64,000 nucleotides of DNA from Calendula officinalis (GCA_963853835.1 OY970823.1:62691845-62755844), one strand, 5' to 3'; shown: positions 46,372-55,763, numbered from the stretch's first letter. Numbers and translations are program-made. Notes: a model not told the origin generated them from the letters alone.

Positions 46372-49041
46372 TCAATCAAGTTTCTTTTGTTCCTCTTGTT
46401 CTTTTCTTCTTTTCTCAAGAGTTCTTTGATTCTGTTGAAGTCTTTGTTCAATAATATATCTGCTGTTCCTCTTTGTAAAATAATTCAGTTTGTTTTGGAA
46501 CATAACAGCATCATAGGGTTTCATCAAAGTGTTTATGAATATCTGATACATAGTCTTCTCAGAATGTGGATATTCTTTCTCATATATGTACAATTCACAC
46601 ACTTTGCCTGATTTCTCAAAGAAGTACATATTTGCAGTAGGAATGACATTCCAAGCATACACATTACCTGGATTTGTAAATTGTTCTGGATAATTATCTG
46701 GATAAAATGCAGCATCAATCATCTTTGTTAAATATCCAGCTCCAGATTCTTTCCATGATTTCTTTGTCATTCTTGGTTTCCCAATAATCAAAAGTTTGAT
46801 TACATCACTTCTTGAACATGATCTGATTAAGGGTAACCATCCAGTGAATCTTTGTACAACTTTGTCTTCCCTTATGACCTCTATGACATTGTTCTGCATC
46901 ACTCTCCAGTTAATAATTTGATTATTCTGTAATGGAGCAACTGGCATTTCAAGAACAGGTATAATTTGTTTTGACTTCTTCTTAGTGCTTTGTTCTTGAT
47001 CAACAGATTTTCTTTTCTTTGATTGGGGAGTTGAAGTATCACCAACAGTTGAGACACTACCAGCCTTGAGAAAATTTAAGCTGATTGAGATTAAAGTTTT
47101 GGCTTTGGCTTTCTTTGATTCTTCAGCTTCTTGTTCAGCCAAGTCTCTCTTCTTTGCAGTGCAGTATTTTTCAATTATGGTTATCATCTTCATTCTTCCA
47201 AAAGATTTTGCACTGTGACCTTTTGTCTTTAGAAAGTCTATCATAAGAGACTTCTGTTCAAATATATCATCTGGTAAATCACCTTTTGTTCTTTTGCATT
47301 CTGCTACAAGATCTTCAAGACAGTTTAGATGTTCTTCTTCTACTTTTCTAAGCCTTTTGAACTCTGCTTCTTGGGCTTCTATCTGAACATCTTTAATTTG
47401 AACAGGTGCTTGAACAGGAATTTCTCTTTGATCCTTCTTTTGTTCAAGAGCTTGATACTTAGCTACCTTCTCCAAATATCTCTTATGCTTCACCTTCCAT
47501 TTGGACTGTTTGTCAGCTCTAACAAGATTTATCTTATTTACCATGTAATGACCAAGAGCTCTGTTAGGGTAATCTTCATCATATATTTCTTTACCCTTTC
47601 CAATATGTGCTGAAGGTGGAGGTGGAATATATTTCATGTCTGGCACTCCACTTATTATAACAGAAGGAGAAAATGATCTAAGTTCATCTTGTTGAAGTAT
47701 TTTTGGATGTGGAGGAAGTGAGCACTCATCAACCTCAAACCAATTCACATTATCATCAATGTCAGGTATGATAAGTGGTTGATCAGGTGTTGGTGGTTTG
47801 GTAATGATGACATGTCTCTCTCTTTCAATTAGCTCTGGAAAATGTAGTTCTTCCTCTTCAGTAGTAGTCAGAGTAGTTACTACTGGTGTAACTTCAGGAG
47901 TTACTACTGATAGGGCATCAGTAGTATTTGTTGCTTTTAATTCCTCTTCTTCATTTACTACTGCTATTACCTCAGTAGTGGGAGTTACTACTGGTATTTC
48001 TTTTTCAACTTGTTCTTCCATAGTAGCAGTAGTAACAGGTTCATCTTCTGTAACCATCATCTCTGGGCCTTCATCAACATTTGTTTCTTTTAAATTTAGG
48101 AGGGAGGATGCTGCTGCTGCAATAGATTCATCAATCATTGTCTGTATGTTATCCTTCTCCCCCTTAGTGAGCTCAACTGGTGGAGCCTCACTATCATCAA
48201 GTTTCTTCTTCAATTTTCTGATGATTTTGGTTTGTTGATGAAGCCTTTGCTCATAGAACCGCATTCTTTTGTTGATGGTATTCACATGCCTTTTCATGGC
48301 AGCCATAGTTTTTCCTTGATTGGTTAAGTACTTGAGACAATCTTGTACAGTGGATTCCAAGGAATCCACTTTAGCCGTCAATTGGTTGATTTTAATACTG
48401 CCCTCACTCCATCTAGCAAGATCATCGGGCTCACTAACAGGTACATTGGTTTTAAGGTTTTCCTTCCTTTCCATCAATTCCACAGATCTGCCCTCATCAC
48501 TGCTTGGTGATTCATTGGGTCTTTTAGACATTCTCTTCTTCCTAGAAGAAGCAGAGATGCCCCCCCTTGTGGTTTCTTGGCACCGGGGTCCTTTGAGTAA
48601 TTCCTCAAAAGAGTCATCACTCAAAGTTGCCGAGGTTTGGGTCCTAATGATGTTTTCACTGTCCTGTGCACCCACCTTTGGGGCATCAGTAGTGAAAGCC
48701 CTCCCCTCATGTCCTCTCTCCTCCTTGGAGGACAACTCTTTGAGCCTGGGGTGTGACTCGATTTGTCCCCTGGTGTCCTTTGAAGAAAATTTCTTTCTTT
48801 TATAAATTGTGGAAATGTTTTGGGTTTTGTCTGGTAGGTCTTCCACAGAGTGAAGAGTAGCACTCTGTAGATTTATATCAAGTTCCTGGGACACATTCAG
48901 GACTTCTGTTTGGGTTGGTGATTGAGTGGCTATTTGGATTGGTGTTTGGGCTGTATTTGGGGGTGATGGAGTGGGTTGAGGTTCAACTTGGGTTGTAGCA
49001 ATGGTTGAACCCTCTCCAATATTGGGTTGATCTTTGATCAT
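46372..49041 (-). CDS. Copia ORF3, 889 aa, unknown function
   Basis: Lies between pol and the 3' LTR, the place where Sireviruses carry an envelope-like ORF, but I see no signal peptide or membrane segment. The N-terminal 90 residues are Pro/Thr/Gln-rich. About residues 215-285 form a coiled coil (INQLTAKVDSLESTVQDC onward). The middle is acidic and Thr/Val-rich, with Lys/Glu-rich helices at about 520-650. From about 705 a compact region with conserved-looking Trp, Cys and Tyr follows (INWRVMQNNVIEVIRED; YEKEYPHSEKTMYQIF). The end is a charged helix. The ORF is intact over 2670 bases, so it is probably used. The ATG at 49041 lies at the edge of a 125-bp tandem duplication. Function unknown. 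Confidence 0.75.
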   Translation of the reverse strand: MIKDQPNIGEGSTIATTQVEPQPTPSPPNTAQTPIQIATQSPTQTEVLNVSQELDINLQSATLHSVEDLPDKTQNISTIYKRKKFSSKDTRGQIESHPRLKELSSKEERGHEGRAFTTDAPKVGAQDSENIIRTQTSATLSDDSFEELLKGPRCQETTRGGISASSRKKRMSKRPNESPSSDEGRSVELMERKENLKTNVPVSEPDDLARWSEGSIKINQLTAKVDSLESTVQDCLKYLTNQGKTMAAMKRHVNTINKRMRFYEQRLHQQTKIIRKLKKKLDDSEAPPVELTKGEKDNIQTMIDESIAAAASSLLNLKETNVDEGPEMMVTEDEPVTTATMEEQVEKEIPVVTPTTEVIAVVNEEEELKATNTTDALSVVTPEVTPVVTTLTTTEEEELHFPELIERERHVIITKPPTPDQPLIIPDIDDNVNWFEVDECSLPPHPKILQQDELRSFSPSVIISGVPDMKYIPPPPSAHIGKGKEIYDEDYPNRALGHYMVNKINLVRADKQSKWKVKHKRYLEKVAKYQALEQKKDQREIPVQAPVQIKDVQIEAQEAEFKRLRKVEEEHLNCLEDLVAECKRTKGDLPDDIFEQKSLMIDFLKTKGHSAKSFGRMKMITIIEKYCTAKKRDLAEQEAEESKKAKAKTLISISLNFLKAGSVSTVGDTSTPQSKKRKSVDQEQSTKKKSKQIIPVLEMPVAPLQNNQIINWRVMQNNVIEVIREDKVVQRFTGWLPLIRSCSRSDVIKLLIIGKPRMTKKSWKESGAGYLTKMIDAAFYPDNYPEQFTNPGNVYAWNVIPTANMYFFEKSGKVCELYIYEKEYPHSEKTMYQIFINTLMKPYDAVMFQNKLNYFTKRNSRYIIEQRLQQNQRTLEKRRKEQEEQKKLD

Positions 49042-49190
49042 GTTAGGAAACAGAGGGGTTGAGTGGCTATTTGGATTGGTGTTTGGGCTGTATTTGGGGG
49101 TGATGGAGTGGGTTGAGGTTCAACTTGGGTTGTAGCAATGGTTGAACCCTCTCCAATATTGGGTTGATCTTTGATCATGTTGATCTTTGA
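48923..49190. repeat. Tandem duplication (about 125 bp) around the start of copia ORF3
   Basis: The segment from gagtggctatttggattggt to gatctttgatcatgtt occurs at about 48923-49043 and again at about 49061-49181, with tgatctttgatcatgt once more at the right end. The second copy duplicates the ORF3 start but stops soon after, so only the first copy leads into the long ORF. Confidence 0.85.
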
Positions 49191-49195
49191 TCATG

Positions 49196-52100
49196 TTAGA
49201 AGAAGAAGTTGAATCTTCCAAAGTCTAGAAGCTGGTTTTGAATCCACAGTACTTGAGCACAGCAAGCAGATGCAGCTACATATTCTGCTTCAGCAGTAGA
49301 TGTTGATACATTTGTTTGCTTCTTACATTGCCATGACACCAGTCTTGATCCAAAGAATTGACATCCACCAGTAGTGGACTTTCTGTCTTGACATTCACCT
49401 CCATAGTCACTATCTGTATAGGCTATGAGTTCAAATGGTGAATCATGTGGATACCATAGACCTAGTGATGGTTTGCCTTTCAAGTATCTGAATATTCTTT
49501 TAACAGCTTGCAGGTGTAGTTCTTTAGGTCTTGCTTGATATCTTGCACACACACAAACACTATACATGATATCAGGTCTTGAGGCAGTTAAGTACATCAA
49601 GGAACCTATCATTGATCTATATAAGTGTTCATCTACATCCTCCCCCTCAACATCAGGATGTAAGTGTTTGTGTGTTTCCATTGGTGTACTAGCACTTTTA
49701 CTGTCTTTCAAGTCAAACTTTTCCAAGATGTCTTTGACATATTTTGATTGATTTATCAAAATACCATCAGTTCTTTGATTGACTTGGAGTCCAAGGAAGA
49801 AGTTAATTGGACCCATGGAGCTCATCTTGAATTTAATTTGCATCAGTTCTTCAAATTCTTTGCATAATAAATCATTGGTTGAGCCAAAGATGATATCATC
49901 TACATAAATTTGTACCAGTAGTATATCTTCTTTGACTTTCTTTGTGAACAAAGTTTTATCAATGGCTCCTCTTTTAAAGTTGTTCTTCAATAGGTATGAT
50001 GATAATGTGTCATACCATGCTCTTGGTGCCTGATGTAGGCCATATAGGGCTTTATCTAATTTGAACACATAATCACCATGTTTTGGATCTTCAAAACCTG
50101 GAGGTTGGCAAACATAGACCTCTTCTTCAATTTTCCCATATAGGAAAGCACTCTTAACATCCATTTGATAGACTTTGAATTTCTTGAATGAAGCATATGC
50201 TAGAAATATTCTTATTGCTTCAATTCTAGCAACAGGAGCATATACTTCATCATAGTCTATTCCTTCTTCTTGAGTGTATCCTTGGGCTACAAGTCTGGCT
50301 TTGTTTTTGATCACTATACCTCTTTCATCTTTCTTGTTTCTAAAGATCCATCTTGTTCCAATGGCTCTTTTTCCTTTGGGTAGAGGTACAAGTGTCCAAA
50401 CAGCTTGTAATTTGAATTGAAGGAGTTCTTCTTGCATTGCCTCAATCCAGTTTGAGTCCTTCATTGCTTGTTGGATCTTCTTTGGTTCATCCTGAGACAG
50501 AAAGCATTCATACATACATTCATTAGCAATTAAACTTATATTACACATATTTGCAGTTAAGCTTTTGTTTAATTTGCTTCTTGTTTGTAGTGGTGAGTTA
50601 ACATCACTTAGAACAAGGTCTAAAGGATGGTTCTTCTGAGTCCTTGTAGTTGTAGTTTTATCAACTACTAGTTGATTTTCAAGATTGGACTCATTTGTCT
50701 CAGGCAGTTGTTTATCTTGTGTTCCTTCGTTGTCATTGAAGTTTGGTTCATCATTATCTTGGTCAGAATTACTACTGCTATTGTCTTCGTTGAGATTAGT
50801 AGTATTGTTGTTGTTACTGGTATCAGTAGTATCTTGAGAATCTAGGTTATTGTTGAGACCAGTAGTATTTGGAGTACTATTACTGGTATCAGTAGTATTT
50901 GAATTACTACTGTCCTCATTCTCAGAGTTACTACTGGTTCCAGAACTTGAGTTATTACTGACATCAGTATTAACTACTGGAGCAGTATTAACTACAATGT
51001 ATCTCATTTCCTCTTGACCAGTATTAACTGATGATGTTCCTTCCTTTTGATTGTGACAGTTTGAATTACCTGCATTGAAATTCATATTAGAATTAAAGGA
51101 TTTGGTTAGATTGTCTATGTCAAATAGCCAATCTGGACCATTTCCTTGTTCATTTGGTACATTTTCATTAAAGGATACATTGATGCTTTCTTCAATTATC
51201 CTTAGTCTTTTGTTGAATACTCTGTATGATTTGCTTTGAGTAGAGTATCCCACAAAGATTCCATCATCAGCTTTGCAGTCAAATTTACCAATTTGTTCTC
51301 TTGTAATTAAAATAGTACAAGGACAATCAAATGATTTTAAGAAACTTATAGAAGGTTTTCTTTTATTGAAAAGTTCATATGGTGTTTTAAAATGTGGCTT
51401 CACTATTAATACTCTGTTCTGAACATAACAAGCAGTATTAACAGCTTCTGCCCAAAAAGTAATTGGTAATTTTGAGTCTGCAAGCATTGATCTTGCTGCT
51501 TCAATGATGGTTCTATTTCTTCTTTCAGCTACACCATTTTGTTGAGGAGTTCTAGGTGAGCTGTATTGCCTGTCAATACCTTTAAAATCACAAAAGTTAA
51601 TTAAGTTAGCATTTTTAAATTCTGTGCCATTGTCACATCTTATGGCTTTAACTTTTTGATCTGATGAGTTCTCGAGTTTGACAATTAAGTTCTTAATGAG
51701 TTCACTTGTTTCATCCTTTGTCCTGAGAAAGAAAACCCATGTATATCTGGAAAAGTCATCAGTAATAACAAGACAATATTGTTTCTTTCCAATACTTATT
51801 ACATTTGTAGGTCCAAAAAGGTCCATATGTAAGAGCTGTAAAGGAACAGAAATAGAGTTAACAGTTTTGGACTTATGAGAAGTTTTGTGTTGTTTACCTT
51901 TTAGGCATGCAACACAATGATGATCACACATAAATTGTTTTTGAGGTAGTCCAATGACCAGATTTCTTTTTACTAAATTGTTCATGTTTTTGAAATTTGT
52001 GTGACACATCCTTCTATGCCATAGTTCTGATTCAGTGGTGTTTGCCTTGGATATAAAACAGTTGACCTCATTTGTAGAAATGAGTTCTCCCCCTATATCT

Positions 52101-52474
52101 AGGCAATACACATTGTTTCTCCTAGGAGTTCTTAAAACAACATATTTTTCATTCAAAATAAAATCAGGAGAAAGAATGATGCACTCAATGTCTGTGAACA
52201 GAATTTTGTTCTTTTTATCACAAACTTGAGACACACTTACAAGATTGTATTTTAGTTCAGCTACATAAAATACATCATCAAAGGTAATTTTTCCATTAGT
52301 AACAGTACCTTTACCTGTAATCTTACCTCCCTGGGGATTCTCACCAAATGCCACATATCCTCCATCAAATGACTTGAAATCTTTAAGAATTTGCAGATTT
52401 CCAGTCATGTGCCTTGAGCATCCACTATCAATATGCCATGTTCTTCCTTCTTCTGGGATCTGAATGCTCTGCAC
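49196..52474 (-). CDS. Copia Pol: protease, integrase, reverse transcriptase, truncated RNase H
   Basis: Open for 1092 codons. It starts within the frame; the first codon of the open stretch is GTG, so translation must enter from gag by frameshift, splicing or readthrough. Domains in order: protease active site IDSGCSRHMTG (about 15-25); gag-pre-integrase with an HHCC zinc finger (about 155-195); integrase core with HMDLFGP, ITDDFSRYTW, DNGTEF and RRNRTIIEAAR; a low-complexity Asn/Ser/Thr spacer; RVT_2 reverse transcriptase with YVDD; RNase H with AYTDSDYGG and STAEAEYVA. It ends at LLDFGRFNFFF, where family members continue for some 80-100 residues holding the later RNase H catalytic acids. 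RNase H is therefore incomplete. Confidence 0.9.
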   Translation of the reverse strand: MQSIQIPEEGRTWHIDSGCSRHMTGNLQILKDFKSFDGGYVAFGENPQGGKITGKGTVTNGKITFDDVFYVAELKYNLVSVSQVCDKKNKILFTDIECIILSPDFILNEKYVVLRTPRRNNVYCLDIGGELISTNEVNCFISKANTTESELWHRRMCHTNFKNMNNLVKRNLVIGLPQKQFMCDHHCVACLKGKQHKTSHKSKTVNSISVPLQLLHMDLFGPTNVISIGKKQYCLVITDDFSRYTWVFFLRTKDETSELIKNLIVKLENSSDQKVKAIRCDNGTEFKNANLINFCDFKGIDRQYSSPRTPQQNGVAERRNRTIIEAARSMLADSKLPITFWAEAVNTACYVQNRVLIVKPHFKTPYELFNKRKPSISFLKSFDCPCTILITREQIGKFDCKADDGIFVGYSTQSKSYRVFNKRLRIIEESINVSFNENVPNEQGNGPDWLFDIDNLTKSFNSNMNFNAGNSNCHNQKEGTSSVNTGQEEMRYIVVNTAPVVNTDVSNNSSSGTSSNSENEDSSNSNTTDTSNSTPNTTGLNNNLDSQDTTDTSNNNNTTNLNEDNSSSNSDQDNDEPNFNDNEGTQDKQLPETNESNLENQLVVDKTTTTRTQKNHPLDLVLSDVNSPLQTRSKLNKSLTANMCNISLIANECMYECFLSQDEPKKIQQAMKDSNWIEAMQEELLQFKLQAVWTLVPLPKGKRAIGTRWIFRNKKDERGIVIKNKARLVAQGYTQEEGIDYDEVYAPVARIEAIRIFLAYASFKKFKVYQMDVKSAFLYGKIEEEVYVCQPPGFEDPKHGDYVFKLDKALYGLHQAPRAWYDTLSSYLLKNNFKRGAIDKTLFTKKVKEDILLVQIYVDDIIFGSTNDLLCKEFEELMQIKFKMSSMGPINFFLGLQVNQRTDGILINQSKYVKDILEKFDLKDSKSASTPMETHKHLHPDVEGEDVDEHLYRSMIGSLMYLTASRPDIMYSVCVCARYQARPKELHLQAVKRIFRYLKGKPSLGLWYPHDSPFELIAYTDSDYGGECQDRKSTTGGCQFFGSRLVSWQCKKQTNVSTSTAEAEYVAASACCAQVLWIQNQLLDFGRFNFFF

Positions 52475-52479
52475 AAGTG

Positions 52480-52652
52480 AGTAAAGGATTAGTTAAGTTT
52501 GGGAACCCAAGCTTTATATGTCTTGGGTTCATCCTTTGAGAAATGAGCTTTTGGGGATTTAACTTTAAAGACTTTTGGTACCCATACTTGTTTATTACTG
52601 GTGTTTTGTTTTACTACTGTCCTTTTGGAGTTATTACTGGTGTGAGAATTTC
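52480..52652 (-). pseudogene. Gag-pol junction with out-of-frame gag end
   Basis: Between the end of the gag C-terminal ORF (52653) and pol (52474) the gag-like reading continues in a different frame (QVWVPKVFKVKSPKAHF then KTYKAWVPKLN) and ends at a TAA near 52494. A one-base shift near 52690-52730 must separate it from the upstream ORF. The minus-strand sequence ctaat, a pyrimidine stretch and ttgtgcag just before pol also resembles a 3' splice site. Confidence 0.55.
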
Positions 52653-53957
52653 CTACTGATCTTGGTTTATACCTATTGTTTTTAGCTTTTGAATACTTAC
52701 TACTGATGGACCAGTAGTATTTGGGTACTTACCATGTTTAGAATGACCAGTAGTGTTTTTAGAGTTACCACCAGTAGTATTTTTGAAATTTGTTTTGGAA
52801 GCAGTAGTATTTTTGAAATTAGGGTTTTTACCAGTAGTATTCTTGTACTGGTACCATACAGCATTATAATTAGGGTTAACACCAGTAGTAAATATGTTAG
52901 AGTTTCTACTGGTGTTGGAAAATTTAAAATATTGTTTATTTTGATTGGATTTTCCATTGTTCTTGAAGTAATTGCTGTTCTTTGGGCTGCCAGCTCTTCT
53001 GTTTTGCACAAATCTTGGTGCACTTCTTCCAAATCTTGGAGTTTCAGCAATTTGAGTTTTGACTGTATTTACTACTGAAGGACCAGTAGTATTTTTTAAC
53101 TTTTGAGTTTTTGATCCTTGTTTAAAAATTTTAAATTCTTTTAACTCTTTGCAGTTTATTGGATTGAAGTGACAATCCTTTGCTAAATGGTTCATTTTAT
53201 TGCATATAACACATCTTAATTTCTTATTTTTAGCACCTTCAGGTATTCTTTGGTCTAAGAGTTGTTTTTTATTTCTTTCATTCCCCCTTGTTAAAATTTT
53301 TGGTACATTATCTGCATTATATTTGGGAGATTCATTTGGACTTTGAGCTGTGTGAAAACTTGTATCAATTGATTTTGGTGATTCACTTTGAGATATTGTA
53401 AATTCAATTGATTGCTCATCATCAGAAGAATCATTTGATTCAGATGTTTCAGTATTAGATTCAGTTTGATTTTCAGTTTTTAATTCATTAATGATTCTTT
53501 CTGAACTGTTTTTAAGTGGAGGAATGAATTTATGTGGAGGTGGTACAGCATGATATCCCACCCCATGAACAACCTTTTCTGTAGTTTGATTATTAGTTAA
53601 TTCATCTAGGATTTTAGTGCTTCTTTCAAACTTTTTAATTGTTAATTTATTTTGTTCAATTTCAAGCTGACATTCTTCTAATTTACTTGTTAGTTCTTTA
53701 TTTTTTGTTTCATAGAATTCTTTCTCATCCACAGCTTGAAGCAATTCTTCCTTGATCCGTTGATCAATCATCTTGTACACCTTTATTTGATGTTCTTGAT
53801 CAGCAATCACACTATCAAACTCATGATTTCTTCTGATTGCTTTTGCTAAATCTTCATTTAATTTAGTGTTTTCTTTTTCTAGATTTTTAATAATTTTAGC
53901 ACATTCAGGAGTACAAGGTTTAGATTTTACCTCAGTTTTGTTGTCAGTAAAGGCCAT
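52653..53957 (-). CDS. Copia Gag C-terminal part (434 aa)
   Basis: Directly in frame with the upstream gag ORF and separated from it only by one UAG and 13 codons. The N-terminal 120 residues form a coiled coil (ECAKIIKNLEKENTKLNED). A zinc knuckle, CVICNKMNHLAKDC, lies near residue 250. The C-terminal part repeats Asn-Thr-Thr-Gly (NTTG) about nine times; this comes from the recurring DNA motif TACTACTGG. Such a coiled coil plus second knuckle is known in long Gag proteins of plant copia elements. The last residues follow a frame slip. Confidence 0.75.
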   Translation of the reverse strand: MAFTDNKTEVKSKPCTPECAKIIKNLEKENTKLNEDLAKAIRRNHEFDSVIADQEHQIKVYKMIDQRIKEELLQAVDEKEFYETKNKELTSKLEECQLEIEQNKLTIKKFERSTKILDELTNNQTTEKVVHGVGYHAVPPPHKFIPPLKNSSERIINELKTENQTESNTETSESNDSSDDEQSIEFTISQSESPKSIDTSFHTAQSPNESPKYNADNVPKILTRGNERNKKQLLDQRIPEGAKNKKLRCVICNKMNHLAKDCHFNPINCKELKEFKIFKQGSKTQKLKNTTGPSVVNTVKTQIAETPRFGRSAPRFVQNRRAGSPKNSNYFKNNGKSNQNKQYFKFSNTSRNSNIFTTGVNPNYNAVWYQYKNTTGKNPNFKNTTASKTNFKNTTGGNSKNTTGHSKHGKYPNTTGPSVVSIQKLKTIGINQDQ

Positions 53958-53996
53958 GAGAGCTTGATTTTGAGCATGCTCTTCTGCTTGGAAGCT

Positions 53997-55055
53997 CTAG
54001 TCATAGCCTTGTCCTTGTTGTGACACAAGAGCAGTTGATTTTGATCTTTTGTCTGGTTGAGGACATTCTTTTGCAAAGTGACCAAGGTTGTTACAGTTGT
54101 AACACTTGACTTTAGTCTTGTCAAATCCTGCTTTGTCACCTTTGTTGAAATTGAGGCTTGTCCTACCAGTTCTTTTTAAGAATCTTTTGGTCCTTAGGCT
54201 CAGCATAGCCATCTGCCATTTAAGATCCATCTCCTCAAGATCATCTGGATTCAATTGTTCCAAGTCATCACTAATCAATGCAGTATGCACATGACTAGTG
54301 AAGAAGGATTCTCTTGCAGTATCCTCAGAATCTGCAGCCTTTCTTGTGGAGGTTTCTTGTCCTTGACCTGTACTAGACACAAATGCAGCATTGTTAGAAG
54401 AAATAGAAGGGTTTTTGTGATTTACCTCAGTTTCAAACACTCTGAGATCATTATAGAGTTCATCTAACTCCTTTTCTTCTAGAGCATCTCTTTGTCTATA
54501 CACCACTGTGTACATGGCCCATTCTTCACTAAGAGACCTTAGGAACTTCATGTTGACGTCTTCTTGATCCATCTTTACACCAACTTGGTTGAGTTCACCA
54601 ATTAGTTTGTTGAATCTGTCAAACACTTGAGTGAGTGTTTCATTGGGCTTTCCTTTGAAATTTTCAAAGTCTTGTTTGAGAACAGACTTCATGTTTCTTT
54701 TTGTACTCTTTGTCCCAACGAATCTCTTCTCCAGTGCTTCCCAAAGCAACTTAGCATCATCATATTCAACAAAGAGATGTTGATAGTCATTAGGAATGGC
54801 CAGTAGGAGAGTGCTTAGAGTTTTGAGTTCGATGTCTTTATCTTTCTTCTCCTTCTCACATTTAAGTTTGTCTGCCTCAGTTACTGAGCTGCTTGCTTGA
54901 ACTTGACCAGTTTTGTTTCCTTCACAAACGACTTCCCACATGGAATAATCTGTAATAAGCATGTATTGCTTAATACGATTCTTCCACATCCCAAAGTTAT
55001 TGGGAGTGAGCAAAGGGATTTTGTTGGCCTGAGTGCTTTCATTATTATCAGTCAT
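53997..55055 (-). CDS. Copia Gag N-terminal part (352 aa)
   Basis: Packages element RNA. The N-terminus LLTPNNFGMWKNRIKQYM and the following region are the UBN2/retrotran_gag type. A zinc knuckle, CYNCNNLGHFAKEC, lies near residue 320. It ends QGQGYD at a UAG (53999-53997), after which the same frame stays open for the next 434-codon ORF. The start at 55055 is the first ATG after the primer-binding site, with 75 bases of leader. Confidence 0.88.
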   Translation of the reverse strand: MTDNNESTQANKIPLLTPNNFGMWKNRIKQYMLITDYSMWEVVCEGNKTGQVQASSSVTEADKLKCEKEKKDKDIELKTLSTLLLAIPNDYQHLFVEYDDAKLLWEALEKRFVGTKSTKRNMKSVLKQDFENFKGKPNETLTQVFDRFNKLIGELNQVGVKMDQEDVNMKFLRSLSEEWAMYTVVYRQRDALEEKELDELYNDLRVFETEVNHKNPSISSNNAAFVSSTGQGQETSTRKAADSEDTARESFFTSHVHTALISDDLEQLNPDDLEEMDLKWQMAMLSLRTKRFLKRTGRTSLNFNKGDKAGFDKTKVKCYNCNNLGHFAKECPQPDKRSKSTALVSQQGQGYD

Positions 55056-55129
55056 GATTAATAATGTGTGTGTTTTAAAGATTAAAACTTTTTGTTGTTC
55101 TTAACAAATAGTAGATCTAGAACCAATAT

Positions 55130-55141
55130 GCTCTGATACCA
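55130..55141 (-). other. Primer-binding site (initiator tRNA-Met) of copia element
   Basis: Minus TGGTATCAGAGC, two bases from the LTR border at 55144. Confidence 0.9.
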
Positions 55142-55143
55142 CT

Positions 55144-55760
55144 TGTCAGGATCGATTAACTATAAACAAGTTAATAAACACCTTAGATCTAATTGATGAT
55201 AGAAGTTGCAGCGGATCAACACTATATCAATATATTAAGAACAATGAACTGTAAATAATATGCGAAAGTATTAAGAACACAGTTTCACAAAAAGCTTCAA
55301 TGTATATTATTGAGTTAACAATACACACGTACGTTTACAATTCGTAAGGAACTATTTATAATAGTCCTTGAAGCTAAACTATTTACCCTAGTTATTCTAG
55401 GACTTGATTTACATCGAATAATAATAATATACATTGATTTACATTCTATAACTATCTATACGAAGATCTCGGACTTGATATTCTTCAAAAACGCGTTGTC
55501 AGTAGTAAAACTAATCACCAGTAGTAAATATGTAACATCAGTAGTAAGTCTGGTGATCAGTAGTAAGTCCATAATCAACGTCAGTAGTAACTACAATGAT
55601 CAGTAGTATCTTCAATCTTTTCATGATCAGTAGTAACTTAGTTATAGTGAACACCAGCATCAACTTCATCAGTAGTAAATGTTTCTGCCCCATCAGTACT
55701 AAATAAGATCAGTACTAACTGCAGCATCAGTAATAAGTTGATCTGTGTTTTGCTCCAACA
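55144..55760 (-). repeat. 5' LTR of copia element
   Basis: 617 bp, same length and apparently the same sequence as 45723-46339. TATAAATAG at 55360-55352 (minus) is the core promoter of the element. The repeated cagtagtaa motif lies upstream of it at about 55500-55740. Confidence 0.95.
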
Positions 55761-55763
55761 ACA

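Larger units (their letters stand above)
45723..55760 (-). mobile_element. Ty1/copia LTR retrotransposon with extra 3' ORF, 10,038 bp
   Basis: Reads on the minus strand. LTRs of 617 bp (45723-46339 and 55144-55760) look identical, with TG...CA ends and the 5-bp duplication acagg at 45718-45722 and 55761-55765. The primer-binding site for initiator tRNA-Met is at 55141-55130 and the polypurine tract TAGGGGGAGAT abuts the 3' LTR at about 46350-46340. Gene order is gag, gag C-terminal part, protease-integrase-RT-RNase H (copia order), then an extra ORF. This resembles the Sirevirus layout, though lineage is not proven. Several breaks (UAG in gag, a frame change, truncated RNase H) suggest it moved in trans. 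Confidence 0.96.

Noticed and set aside
47798..48805. Plus-strand ORFs of 146 and 161 codons, Ser/Val-rich
   Set aside because: Antisense shadows of copia ORF3.
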